A stretch of 64,000 nucleotides of DNA from Toxonevra muliebris (Eukaryota; Arthropoda; Insecta; Diptera; Pallopteridae), in contig OY829326.1 in NCBI GenBank assembly GCA_963691655.1, forward strand, positions 38,591,989-38,655,988. The letters run 5' to 3'. A program made the position numbers and the translations under genes. Under the pieces are notes generated by a model. The model did no database searches. It was given only the letters and a program-made list of their open reading frames with translations, and was not told where the DNA came from. This document shows positions 1-13,200 of this stretch, in pieces; position 1 is the stretch's first letter, and every line of letters begins with the position of its first letter.

Positions 1-2567
1 TAAGGATATTTTCATTTTTTTTTCCAAAGCGATACAATTTTATCAGAATACGTCGTAATACGTTATATACATATTTGTTAATGTTGCAAGGTATTTCATG
101 AATTTTTTTTAACAAAAAATGTTGAAAGCTGGGGACGATAGAGCCGAACACCTTTTTTTCGTTACCCCTCGCGGTGTGAACGATTTATCTGAAATGAAAA
201 AAAAAAACAGAATATGTTACATTTTTAAACTTTTTGAAAAACAACATTTCGCACTTAAACTTTTGGCACCATGTCCGAGGTAGTTGGAGGTAGCGCGCTG
301 TTTACTGTTGTAACTTTGGTTCTAGTGCTCAGATCTCTATGATATTTGAAGAACATTTTCTTAAGAGAAAATGCAGTAAAAAAATTTTCGGTTTTTTCGC
401 TCAACACAAGTGTATATTACATTAATTTTTGACGCTGAGTGTGACTAACGTGAAGTACCGCTTACCACCTCACTTCCATCTCTTTCTTTAAATGGCGTTT
501 TTAGCTATTTATACACAGTTGCACCGGTTCACTCAGTAGCTTCCCAGCATTTGGATTCTGTATCTATCATATAGTGTGTATATCTGTAATTTGTGCAAAA
601 ATAGGGTGTACATATAAGTATGTATCAAATTGAATTCGGGCATATCATGAATAATTTAGGACTTTGAATTCGATGACCAAAACAATAAGCGGTACTGTTC
701 TATTGTCTGTGACCTTTAAACCTCCGTAATGAGCAGACATTTCGATCAAGACGATGCTATTTTAAATGTTTGCGCTGAGAATTTTTTATTGTTCTTTATT
801 ATACTTAAATTTATTATTCTGTTAAATGAAATTATTATTATCAATTTTTTTGAGCGCGAATGCTGTCACTGTGCACCATACACTTGTATAAATATTTTAA
901 TATATAATATACATACGGGAATATAAATGAGGGCTCCAAATTTGCGTGCAGTGGAGGAGGAGATTATAGGAGGTAGTTTTTTTTTTTTTTTTTTGCAGTA
1001 GTTCCAGTTAAATATTAATTTTTAATAACATGTTAATTAAAAAGCATTGATCAATGCAAAAGCTTTGTTGATATGAAATAATAATATATAAATCTTTATA
1101 TATACATATATATTTGTGCCAGTGTCGTGGCTGGTCGGGGTTGGTCTAATGTGCGAGGTCCCCGAAGATCAGCCGCTTAAAATCCACGGATGAATAAGAC
1201 TTTTATTGTGTGTAAATTGATTTACTCACAAAATGGAACGTGGTTGGACCACAATTTTCTTTTACATGGTTTGACGTGTCTATGACAAGAAAAACAAAAG
1301 GATTCAAATTGAATAAAAATCTTCAATTTTTGAAATTTCTTTTTTATTTTAGTTCAATCACATACAGACAATGAATTTCTGCAGGTACTGTGGTATTTTT
1401 ATTTTGTGATACATCAAACCACAATGAACTGCTTTTGTAAAGATTTAAGTGAAGAGCCCTTTAAAATTATTTCACCAGGTACCCGATTTTTGAATGCCAC
1501 TGATCAAAATTGGAATGTACATACTACTATATGTACACAAATTTAAAGATATGCATAATTGCTCATTGGGTTCAGTCTTACAATGATCAATTGTACGTGT
1601 CAACAATGAGATTTCGCATAGATCCAGATGAAGTTAAAGGATTATAATAATGAATAGGTACTTAACTATTGGGCAACAATGCTCATGCTTTTTTTATCTA
1701 GTAGGTTTTTCTAGGATGAAGTATCGCCCATCCAAATACTCCAGTTAACTTAAAGTACCAGCAAAAAAAAGCTACATAGTTAATAAATCGAGTACGACTT
1801 TTTTGTTAAGCCTATACATACATATGCACATATAACATTATATGTACTTATATGAATGTGTTTTGAAGCAGCAACACACTTGTTGCTATTGCTATTATTG
1901 TTGTTGTCTCATTGTTGCCGACTCCGCTTTTCGGTGCGATTGTCCTCATTTATTTTAATACCCCCATTTGTACACGCCAACAGCGGCACGTGCCACAATA
2001 ATATACTTGTATATATTTGTTTTCTCACCACAATAAACGCTTATTGCATTGTTGTTGCTGCTGTTTGTTTAATTATATTATATATTTTCAAGACAATACA
2101 TACTTATTCAATGCGGAACTTTTTTTCATCCAATATTTAATTGATAAACACTAGCGATTTTTTTTGTCATCAGACAATTTCATGTTACTACACAGTTTCT
2201 TAACAATTTTCATTCATTACGTAAATGCTAATATAAACTCTACATTAGCATAAGTTCGATTTTTAAACTTGCATAATATTCGGTGCTGGCTAGTGAAAAA
2301 TACATACACATGCCATTAATTATATATGAAAACTTGCTAACTCATGAACGTATAAACTAAGCTAAAACTTAAATGCAAAATTATTGTAAAACATTCATTG
2401 TATGAAGAAAATTACGTCAATGTCATAACCCTTTCGGGTCGTAAGGAAACCAGCCCAAAACCTAATCCTAGATTCGAATTTTCTGACCCCCATTTCTGGT
2501 TACAATTTTTCATCAAGACAGGAATTTTTGCTACTAAGGGTCTTAACATTCATAAGTCACCGGTGAC
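1..2567. other. Non-coding AT-rich DNA
   Basis: No gene, RNA gene or element is recognisable. There is an 18-T run at 977-994 and scattered CATA/TATG short repeats. The small open frames have low-complexity translations without domains. Confidence 0.7.
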
Positions 2568-3808
2568 CCGGTGGCCAGTGGCGGCTCTAGGATTTAGGTT
2601 TGGGGGGGCGGGGGGGGGCTGATATTACTAAACTAAAATACTTCAAATACTTTTTTCAGATCGAAGTTCAAACCAAGAAAAGAACCAAATTCAGATCAAA
2701 AATCTAGATCAAAATGGGACCAAATTCAGATCAAAATCTTGATTATGACTTTTCTGATGGATTTATATTGTTAAATGATCTATTTTGAGAAAACAATTTG
2801 AAGGAAATTTTAATTTCCTTTGAGAAAAAATTTTGATGAAACAATTTAATACATCTCTACTTTTTGGGTAATTTTTGATCGAAACAAAAACCCGAAAAAA
2901 ATTAAATTAAGATAACAATTGATTTGGATAGTACTGTAAAGGAATTTTTAAAATATATATTCATATTCTTAGTATCGATATCACTATTAATATCGGCCTG
3001 GTGGTGAGTTTACGATCTCACGACTTCATAACCAAGCACTTCATTTTTATGAAAAATTAAATACGTTCATTAAGTCTGTTATACAATACTTAAAATGTAA
3101 ATATATCTTAGTTTGACCAAAAAGCCAATACGTTTTAAATTTCAACGAGATCCGTACACGCTTTCGGGTACCGGGCAACAACCGGTGAAAAAAAAAATAT
3201 TCAGAATACGAAATTCCAACAAAAATCGACTAAAATGATCAAATTCAGGTCAAACCTCACACTAAAAACCCAACAACTCAGACCAATAGTTAAACAAAAC
3301 ATTAGGCCAAAAGGACACCAAATACTGAACGAAAGTAACGCAAATTTAAGACCAAAAACTAGTGGGAACATCTGACAAATATTTACATCAACAAATTTTA
3401 ACTTAAATTAAACAAAAACTAGACCGAAATTCAGACCAAATTTTAAAACAAAATTCAGACCGATTTCGGATCGAAATCCAGACCAAAATAGTGTTAAAAT
3501 CAAGCTAATTTAGACAAAAATATTAACCACAACTCAAACTAAGAGTAAGATTAAAACTGTGGCTAAAAAGCTCCTAATCAGAATTGATTCAAATATCCGA
3601 CCTCATTTTAATATATATATTAAATTATTATTATTAAAAAAAACATAATATAAAATAGAATTTTAAATCCTGAAGTTTTTCGTTTATTGAAAGTATATAC
3701 TTTTCACTGCTGATGGCTTTTTTTGGAAAAATCTAAATATTTTTGGTTTCTCAAAAATGACTGTTTACTATAAGATTGTCGGGGGCTGGATACGCTACTG
3801 CCCGTGGC
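2568..3808. mobile_element. hAT-like non-autonomous transposon with 8-bp duplication
   Basis: The left end at 2576 reads CAGTGGCGGCTCTAGG followed by a G-rich run. The right end at 3800, read in reverse complement, is CAGTAGCGTATCCAGCCCCC. Immediately outside are CCGGTGGC (2568-2575) and CCCGTGGC (3801-3808), matching 7 of 8 bases, the size of a hAT target duplication. CAGTGGCG-type termini are typical of hAT elements. The interior is non-coding, A-rich and full of degenerate TCAGACCAAA-like words. Confidence 0.65.
2658..3560. repeat. Degenerate tandem-like array of AAATTCAGACCAAA words
   Basis: Words such as ACCAAATTCAGATCAAA, AAATTCAGACCAAA and GACCGAAATTCAGACC recur at short irregular spacing in 2658-2745 and 3236-3530, inside the hAT-like element. 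They look like a decayed tandem repeat filling the interior of a non-autonomous element. Confidence 0.5.
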
Positions 3809-5000
3809 CCCTAATAGATATTTAGTACGAGGTATTCCCCTACATTTTTTTAGAAATTTTTTAGAGATAACGTACTTTGATTTATTGCTTAAGCTCTTTG
3901 CTGAATGAATATATTCATATTTTTCAGAATATTGTAATATGTAATGTGTGGCATACGGATGCAAGTCAAAACGAAAACAAAAAAAAAAAAAAACAGAAAA
4001 AAATTCATTCGATTTACTTAGACAAATCGCCAAAGTTTTTTTTTGCCATTTTGTCTAACTTAGACATACCTAAATTTAGACAAATTCTCAATAAATTAAG
4101 GTATTTTTACCTAAGTTTTTCAACTTCATATAAAAAATCTACCCAAGTCAACTTAGGTAAAAAAGAATAAGTTTTTCCTCTATGCTTTCTTGATCTTAAC
4201 TGATGTTACTCCGGATTCGTATTCGCTGATTCTCAGTTCTAAAAAAGATGTCATTGAGACAATAGGGTTACCGGTGATCCATAACAAAACATAAATTTCC
4301 AAAAAAGTGCCCAAAAATTCAAAAATATGAGAAATAATATTTAATTTATGTACTCAAACATATTTTTCCACAACGTGTTAAAATTTTGGTTTATTTGAGC
4401 AAAAATTATAGATTTCGCGTGGTTTTGAAAACAGCTAAAAAAATTGTTTGTTTTCTTTAGATCATTCTGGTGTCGGCAATTTTTGTAATCACACAGAGCT
4501 GTTACTTTTAGCTTTGGTGGCTGCTCCACTACTTGTAATATCTGTTGCCTAAGAATACGATAGGCTTAGATAAAATTTATTGATCACAGCAACAGCTATA
4601 ATCTTGATTGATGTTTCCACTGGGCTTTACTGGATTTATTGCACTTTGTAGATTGTTTAAAACTTTGTAAAATATCCAAAGCAAATCACTAAAGATATGA
4701 CGTACACGTATGACTCAAAGTCTAACAAAATACTTAGTCAAGTATAAATTAGGCAATGGATATATTTACCACCTGACTGAAACCAAACTGGAAGAGGCTA
4801 GAATATTATCGATTAATGAATCTTTCAGTGGTTTCTTATACATGTTTTTTGTACAGAAAAATTTTTTACAGATCCATTTTATGATCTCAAATTATTCTGG
4901 TAACTATTAATACATATATGCGTTATCACTTACGAGATTAGTTCAAATAATTCTTTGTATCTTGAAAAACATAAAGCATTAAAGTATTAACTTTCCATCA
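3809..5000. other. Non-coding AT-rich DNA
   Basis: No gene or assignable element is seen. The stretch 4010-4165 repeats words like TTAGACAAAT and CCTAAGTTT, but no clear boundaries are visible. Confidence 0.6.
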
Positions 5001-5045
5001 CGGAAACGAACCTGAGGCAGCTGGAACTCTAGTCCACAGAGGTGG
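5001..5045 (-). mobile_element. SINE-type tRNA-like head, minus strand (fragment)
   Basis: On the minus strand this reads GTGGACTAGAGTTCCAGCTG then CCTCAGGTTCGTTTCC. GGTTCGTTTCC is very close to the pol III B-box consensus. The same core (GAGGCAGCTGG on the plus strand) recurs at 42350, so it is a dispersed tRNA-derived repeat. No body or tail was delimited. Confidence 0.45.
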
Positions 5046-5914
5046 CCTTAATAAACAGTAAAAGCACCTTGCTGAAAAAAAAATTGGCCTGCATTGTTAT
5101 CAATCCTAAAGCTATAATTGCAATGCAAAATGAAATAAATTGAAAGTATCTGCTGAAAAAAACGCGAGAATTCTCTACAGCTGTTACCAACTTTGGCGAT
5201 ACGATACGTGCTGTTAAGCACAAGGCACACAATTTGTTTCTTCTTCTTCTTCTTTTTTTGTTTTTTTTATTAATCATTTTGAATGCTATCACAGTGCGAA
5301 TTTAATTTCACAAACGCACGATTTCATTTCAAAGTTCTCTTTTAGTAATTTGCGACAATATTTTTATAATGACTTTGGTTTTTTCTCGAAATACAGACTC
5401 AATTACTTGCTCACATATATGTGTTGGTTTTCATAAGAATGTGTAGGTGCCCCTTAGTTCCTCGAAGCGTTTTTATGGCTTATCAATCATAATAACGTTT
5501 AATAATAATATTCTATGTATGCAGTTGTTGTTTGTGGTCGATGAAACAGCAAAATATTCGTTTTGTTATTGTGTGATAATGCCATTAATTCAAAAGAAAT
5601 TCTAAAAACAATGACGAAATTAAGGAAAATTTTGATATTTGTTTAATGGTTATCAGAAAAATGTGGTTCGATGTTTTTTTATTTTTATTATTTTATTTTT
5701 TTTTTATTACGTTGCTACTAAAGTGTAAAATACATTTTAAGCAAATATTTTACATACAATAATGTGAGTCATAGTATTTTCCTGGCAAATTTACACATTG
5801 AAATATTTAAGTATTGCATTTTTTTCATAATTATTTTGATTGATGGTGAAAATATTTCGATTTCATCGCAATTACTAGAGTCAAAGTTCACACATAAAAT
5901 TTTTTATTACACAT
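5046..5914. other. Non-coding AT-rich DNA
   Basis: No gene or element is recognised. A TTC/TCT-rich microsatellite lies at about 5237-5252. Confidence 0.65.
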
Positions 5915-6644
5915 ATAAAGTACTATTCAAAATTATAGCGCACTTAGTACTCACTATGTTCAAAGCTGAATAACTTCGGCATGAATCCAGAGAAATCCAT
6001 CGGGTCTTTTTTATTGTGAAACTCTATTTTATTCTATATTTTGAGAAATAAAAATGATCACTAAAATGCATAAAAATAAAAAATACCAAATGTTATTCGA
6101 AAGGCTTTCGAATTTAGGTGTGCATACAAATTATAGCATACTTGAAGTAATTAATTAGTAATATTTTATTAGGAGCACAAAATTTAGTTTTTAGTATGAA
6201 GAAGTGTAACCTCTGTATTTGTTAACACATCAATACATAAATTTCCGAAATAAATAAATTTTCTTAACAAATATCTGATTTTAAGGATCCCTAATAATGA
6301 TCAGTTAAATTGAAGGATATCTCTCTCCAGGTAGTTTTAATTCCGACTTTAAAACCATCGTTATAATTGTACTATTTTCTATAGTTATTCCCTTTGCGCT
6401 AAAGCCACCCCCAAATCTTTTCCGTAATGCTTGATTTGTGCAACTATGGGAGCCAAAACAAAATTTGAGTACTGTAGCTTACTAAATCCGATTTTGCAAT
6501 TCATGATGAATGATTCCGAGTGTTATCATACTGAGAAATTCAAGATAAAAAATATCCGATAGATTCTTCGGTATTCACGTTAAAGTTATTCAGCTTTGAA
6601 CATAGTGGGTATTAAGTGCGCTATAATTTTGAACAGTACTTTAT
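5915..6644. mobile_element. Foldback/inverted-repeat element of 730 bp
   Basis: The left arm 5915-5976 and right arm 6583-6644 are near-identical inverted copies: ATAAAGTACT, ATTATAGCGCACTTA and ACTATGTTCAAAGCTGAATA are shared with only a few substitutions. A weaker match continues inward to about 6024 and 6533, giving arms of about 110 bp. The 500-bp centre has no coding content. No terminal target duplication was obvious, so the superfamily is unknown. Confidence 0.65.
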
Positions 6645-7334
6645 AGAACTGCAGGCTTGTCTGAAGCACTCATGTCGGATATACTGTTGTTTTCTCTTCG
6701 AAAACAAGTAATATAAGAGCATATGAATCATATTTCGCCAGAATAGATTATAAAATGTGAATAATACTCGTTCATTTCATATAGAACAAAAGGATATTTC
6801 AGGGTTACATATTTGTTTCATTCTGGTTATCAATTTTAAATCATGCTGTGAGTCAGCTCTATTTATAGATTTGTGTATTCAATCAGCTGGTGTATTTCAT
6901 TCATATACATATTGCTGAAAATCGAAATAAAAACACTGCTATTCTTTTGTGAATCGATATGAGTGAGTGGCTGTTTTATTTGAAATATACATATGAAATA
7001 AAAGAAAGATAAGTTAAATAATTAAAAATAAGATGCCTTAAACTTTTATGCGCCTTTGCCCTCGCATTCGCTTTTCAACAAACTTTTTAATTTTGCATAG
7101 CTGCCGAATCAAGGCTCCAAATACAATTACGACGGAGGGCGGTAAAGCGGTCGACAGTGAACAGGTCGTAAGTGAACAGCTGTTGAGTTGCCACTTTAAA
7201 ATGCGCTCGAGTGAACACAATTGAGACATATGGTACAACGGCAATCAGCTATATTTTTTTATTAAGAAATTATTGAAGTGAAATATTTTTGCTTGCCGGT
7301 ACTTGAGCGTTTATTGGTTTCAAATTATTGTTTG
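6645..7334. other. Non-coding DNA
   Basis: No gene or element is recognised in this stretch. Confidence 0.6.
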
Positions 7335-7415
7335 GGTCTACATATATAATTCACACAACATGAGTGAATGCGAAAAGCTCGGACTAGGCCCTTTATGAGC
7401 TATTGTGCCATAAAA
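7335..7415 (+). mobile_element. 3' part of a SINE (same family as 30457-30751)
   Basis: The sequence TTCACACAACATGAGTGAATG, then GAAAAGCTCGGACTAGGCCC and ATTGTGCCATAA matches the 3' half of the SINE at 30660-30737. The tRNA-like head is absent. It ends in a purine-rich tail AAAGAAGAAAAAGAAG. Confidence 0.65.
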
Positions 7416-7779
7416 GAAGAAAAAGAAGAAATATTTACAAATAGAAATTGATAATTCAAAATGCGCAAATCGTGTTATGATGATAGATTTTGTTATCGAT
7501 TTTGTACAAAAATTACCTATCGAGCCTTCAGAAGTAAGAAAATAAGATCAAAAAGTGATAAAGTGTCATTAATGAACTTTGTACATATTCAAACGTTCAA
7601 ACTTCAATGGATCTGAGTGAACCTGAGGAAGAAAACCGTTTTCAAATGTATTAATGTTAAAATACTCATCACAGTTCTGGACTTTCTTCTATTAGATAAA
7701 ATTGAATGCAACAAGTCTATTTGCTTGTCCTTTATATATAATTGAGTACATATATCCATTAGTCTGTGGAGGATGTCAT

Positions 7780-8260
7780 AAACTTTGCCCAAACTTTGTT
7801 TTAGGCAAGTGGGCTTGGCACCTTCCATTAAACTCAAATGCTTTTTTGAGTATTTCTTCGCAATCATTTACATTACAGTATTGAGATTTAGTACAAAGAT
7901 GTTGATTGACACGGAAAAAAGTTGGGTGAGATTGGAAAAGGAAGCATGTCACCTCCTATATAATCTGAAATTTAATTATGAAATATCTCAATAACCATTT
8001 GTGATATGGCTCTAATATTTCGAATGAAAATATTATTTGTCAATGGAGTTCTGTGGAGAGAATATGAATTAGTGGCCCTGCACATACAATTCGAATGCTC
8101 TTTTAGATATGTATATCTCGATAACCATTTACAGCAAAGCACTGAAAGTTAGTGCAAGGGCGTTGGTTGGTAAAACTATGTTATAAGAAAAATGTTAGTG
8201 GTTTTGAAAAAGAGGGCGGGACACTTTCCATACAACCTGCGTTTTCATTATTGGATATAT
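7780..8260. repeat. Three to four degenerate tandem units of about 130 bp
   Basis: Units start near 7852, 7984 and 8113 with TCTTCGCAATCATTTAC, TCTCAATAACCATTTG and TCTCGATAACCATTTAC. Unit 1 then has TGAGATTTAGTACAAAGATG and unit 3 TGAAAGTTAGTGCAAGGGCG. A preceding partial unit has GGCACCTTCCATTAAACTC, like CACTTTCCATACAACCTG at the end of unit 3. Divergence is high, so the array is old. Confidence 0.5.
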
Positions 8261-10009
8261 CAGGAACTTTAGTAATGTTCGTCTAGATGAGGAGAAACTT
8301 TTCTGCGCTGTAACTTTTCGATTTGATGATATTCTTGGCTATTTATCGTGTCCCAAAAATGTTCCCTTACTCGATCGCTTTTGTGAGTCCCTGTATATCT
8401 TCGAGTTAAGATTGAAAATATTTTATGATATATTTTTGACTTTAAATACCGAACTGATGCGATATTTAAAATCGCCCGACAAGAAAATTCACTTAATTTG
8501 TTTCTCTTTTTTACTATACTATAGACACATAATTGTATATAAGAATTACAATATCATTTTAATTTTTGAGGGCAGAATAATGGCCAATAGAATTCATAGA
8601 AGTAAAAGTGAACCGTTCTAAAAAGATTTAGAGTAGAGATCATATACATATGTATATATATATATATATCGTATAATCACGTCATTTTATAATTGAAAGT
8701 TCTAAAACCAGTCGAACGTCGTCGTTTAGAAATGAATTTACATATACAATAATATCGTATACTTGTTTCGAATATCCGTAGTTTATAATCTAATATATCA
8801 TATTTTTGTTTCTAATATAATTTTTTATTCAACCATAAACTAATTATAATTTGATATATCTACAAGTTTTAAAACGAAAACTTCAATTCACACAAATATA
8901 CATACTTACATATACATATGTATGCGCATATACATAAAGCCAAAATATCCATAAGCTTTCCAAAAATAAATGGCGTCAAATAACAGTAAAGATCATTCAA
9001 ATTTGAAATTGTAATCAAACGACATTTTTGCAGTGATCTCTCTTATGGGCCAAGTTGTTGTTTTTCTACTAATATACATACATACATACATATGTATATT
9101 TGTTATATTGTTGTTAATTTTAAAGTTGGCAGTCGACAGCGCCACAGCTTAACAACTTGAAGCTCACACCATTTGTCGTCAGTCAGGTATGTTAATTACA
9201 ACAAACGAAAACAGCGAAGACGTCAAACAATTTTGTTGCTGCTGTTGTTGTTGATTGTTCTAATGATGGAGTGTGAGTGGAAGCAACAGCACCTCATTTA
9301 GCAAAATATCATACATCAGACAATGATAGTTGCTATAACAGAAATCAACAACAACAGCAACAATAACAACAACTGCTGCTAGAATTGGAATTCCCCAAAA
9401 AAGCAGGCGCGTGAATAAAGCTCACACGAGAAATAAATAAACAAATAAACGGCAAACAAATAGACAGAAATATTTCACATACACACACACATACTCGTAT
9501 GTACTTATACAGACAGATTTATGAACGGATAGACGGACGAGCAGAAAAAACCTGTTAACAATTGCCAAAACAAATATCTTCGCTATCATCAACATCATCA
9601 ACTTCAGCATCATCAGCAACCAGCTTCAACAACCATCAACACAGACTAATCTGCGGCACTAATTAACCCCACCACCAAGAATGAATTAGACAAATTTATG
9701 CGACTGCGTCTCCGTTTGCGATTTGAAATTGACTCCATTCCAGCAGCAGTTGCTAGCAGTTGGACGGGCTTATTTTTAGTACCTACTAGTGCCAGTGCGC
9801 GCGGCGCATTTTGGCGTCAACGCTCTCAAATGGTTTTTATATTTTTTATTGTATAATTATTGTTGTATTTTTATTTTTTATTTTAAGTAAATAGGTAGGT
9901 TCGGTCGGTAGAAAGGTAAGTTAGCAAGTATTTAAAAATTTCCCCAATTTTTATACAAACTGCGTATCAATTATGCTTTATCATGCTTCATAGGCGGTAA
10001 ATAAATATC
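8261..10009. other. Non-coding DNA with simple repeats
   Basis: No gene is seen. There are CATA/TATG tracts (8640-8670, 9070-9100), CAA/CAG tracts (9225-9380) and A/T-rich runs. The small reading frames are low-complexity. Confidence 0.65.
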
Positions 10010-10225
10010 GTGTGTGCATATCGCTCATTTCAGACTACACCGTCATAACTCAAAATTTGAAAATTTCCGGGAGAAGCTTTTAAAGTTTCAATTTTTTTAT
10101 AAAAATGCATATATTTCGTGTGAATGCAAAAAGGATAAATTTTCTTTTTTGCAAGTAGACCACTGAAATTTCTCCAGTTGAAAGAAAACTTCCAAATAGT
10201 TGATTCTGCATCAATAGCTCAAAAA
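10010..10225. repeat. Dispersed repeat, related to 59800-60050 on the other strand
   Basis: This stretch has CGTCATAACTCAAAATTTG and GATTCTGCATCAATAGCTC. The reverse complement of 59800-60050 has AATTCTGCATCATTAACTC and similar TCATAGCTCAGAAAACG words. The similarity is patchy, so the family limits are unclear. Confidence 0.35.
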
Positions 10226-13200
10226 TGTCAAATTTTGAGTAATGAGAGTATAGTCGCAAATGATACTCTATATACATACATACATATCTATTTTGCATTT
10301 TCTACGTTAAAAAATAACGTAAAGTATATAGTCACTAGTGCAAAAAGTAGTACCCTTGATTGATGTTAGGCCCCCTCTTTTTTGATATTGTTAATGAATG
10401 TATAGGTAGCGGCTTTGTGCGTGTGTGTAGTTATCGAGGCAGCAGGTAAGAAGCGTGCGTCTGATTCACGTCGTGTCGCGCACATGCCGCCCCATATTTG
10501 AACTCGTGCTGGTTTTCCCCATTTCTAGCCTTTATTGTGTTTCTTTCATTTGTTAACTCTTTTCCATTTTTTTCACTTTTTTTCATTTTATTTTGCTATT
10601 TATATCAATCAATTTAAGTGTTTCTTTTTTTGTTATCGAGCTGACAAAACAGGTGAAATTAAACGTTAGAGGGTATAGAAGTCATATTTCAAAGTCATGC
10701 TAGTCCCCTCGACTAGGTATCTCTAGTTAGTTGTGGCATACATACATACATACAAATACATATATAAAATATTTATTTACTTTTAGCAAAACTTTATCTA
10801 AATGCATTGTAGGTACGTTTGAAATCTACAAAAAAAATCCAACTAAAATGCTACCATAAATTTATCAGGATTAATTAAGGGCTTAAGCCAAGGACGTTGA
10901 GGTGAACAATTGAGAGTTGATTGATGGGCTTCAGCCTTCAACTTATATATGCTCGCGTAACTGCAACAGTGGGATTACGGGGGATTCCATTATTTCTGCA
11001 TATGACTAGTTTAAAGCAATCACTATTTTGATCTTTTTTTGCATTTTTATTATTATTATTATTTAGACTAAAATCACATAATCATAGTCACAAACTAAAC
11101 TACACTTTAATGCCATAAGAAATTGGTCATACTAACTAAATTAAAGTTTAAACAGATAACACAATATTATTGACTATAAATATGAACCAATATGAATATG
11201 CATTTGTGGAACTTAATTTTAAAATCCAGATTTTTTGCTTTTGGTTTCAATAAATACCACTCCGTGTGGAAATGAATCTAGGTGGAATATGGGGCTTTCT
11301 GGATTTAACTAGGTTTGGCCCTGGCCCAACAATTGACACCAGACTTGGACCAATATTGAAATGTCAAGTTGTGCAATGTAGAGCCAATTTTGACTATGTC
11401 AAATTCAATCAAATTTGTCAGCATGTTGGCAAATTTCATATGAAAAATTCTCTCTTTTTATCTCTTTGACGGCAAATATGATATAGTGAAAACCACGCGT
11501 AACTGTGGCCAAGGTTTCGATTCCACAAAGATAAACTACGATGCCCATATTGTTCAGTCTTCATTGGCTCGAATTGGCAATAAAATATTTAACCTCTATA
11601 GGTTGATTCTAGGCAATGCCTGTATTGAGCCTACATAGATTTATGCTTGGAAATCCTGTATGGAGGATGTCTATAGTACATTCAACCCGTATAGGCCAGT
11701 ATCGGGTAAGCCTGTGTATTGGACACTCGTCTTCAGCCTTCATAGGGCCATTATGACAGGTGGACTTTCCATTGTGCATTTCCTCTCTGGACCAAATATA
11801 AAAAAATTATTAACAAAATATTTTAAAAGTCATTTGTCTCTTCATGGGTATATTGTATCAATATGATCGAAACTAAATATCAAGTAGTTTTGATCAAAAT
11901 TGTTTACCGACTTTAGATTTTATACCTCATTTTATAGTTCACTCATTCAGCCAGATCGTGTAGGAACAAGTTTATTTAGAGCATATATGTAGAATTTGTT
12001 GAAATTTAAAAAAAAAAAAAACTGTTGGCTAAAGTTTGAATATTTTCCAACGAATTTTTAAAATACATCTAGATGAATTGCAGGAGCCATTTATCCTTCA
12101 TGCATTACAAAATTAACAATATTTAAAAAAAGTTGCATAATGAGTTAAGTGGGTTTAAAGTCGGAAAAATACCGCAAAAATCTGAAAAATATGTAAACTT
12201 AAATAAACCTTAACTTTAATTTTTTTTAAAATATTTTAATAGCTTTTACATTTTGAAAATATTGACAATTCAATGGCTTTAAAACCTTGACGAAGAAAAG
12301 TTCGAATTTTGGCCTAGCAAGCGATTTTCCATTCTGCGTCGTTCAGATCATACATATAGTGGTATATTTTAGGAAGTGAAGAGCCCCCTTTCTACAAGAA
12401 ATTTATTTGCAATACTATAATTAGGGTATTCACAATATTATAATTAGATGTATGTATATGTGTTCGTATCAGTCCTATGCCAATTTTTTAATACTTCTGT
12501 AGTGTATCATATCATATACTCTTTATACTGTACATATTTTGTGTGATTTTGTTATTTTATAAAATTTCTGTAGACTTTTTCTATAATAAATTCAAAAGAA
12601 TTTTCAAGTTTAAAATAACTGAATAGTTTTTTTTTCTAAAAATGTTATGTCATAAAAATACTGAGCATATTAGTAACTTCCAAATATATAGGAATGATGC
12701 GTGGCTTTTATTTACATGATCAAAAATTAAAAACTTCGATTATTTTTTTTTTTTTTTGTTTTCAAATATAATTTTGATACTCTTTTAATATGTATGATTC
12801 AAGTTTATTTGAGGCTAACGATTCTATCATCTACTTTTCTCCAAGTGTTCAGATTATTGATGATTTTGAAGGCTAGAACATCGTGTATTTATATAAAATG
12901 ATATACACAAAGTCAAAGATATAATCTCTTGCATAAATGTAAAATTTATTTAAATTCTTCAGATTTTTTTTTTTTTAAATTCAGCATTTCTCTGGGCGTA
13001 TTTTAAATAGTTTAAAATTATATATTGGTTTTTACGTTGAAACGTCAATTAACCACAAGAATGCGTGTTGATATGATTGTGTGTGTTTCCAAGTAAAACT
13101 AAATTTAGAATATTAATTTTTCGTTGTTTTTCTCTTCTTTAGTGTATTTTGTTGCAAAAAAAAAAACAAATTTTTTGTTATTTTTTTGACAAAAAATTTC

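Noticed and set aside
2658..3560. CRISPR-like array of short repeats
   Set aside because: The repeats are degenerate, spacing is irregular, and the host is an insect; it is the interior of a hAT-like element.
11509..11535. B-box-like GGTTTCGATTCC
   Set aside because: An extra T breaks the consensus and there is no upstream A box or repeated copy.
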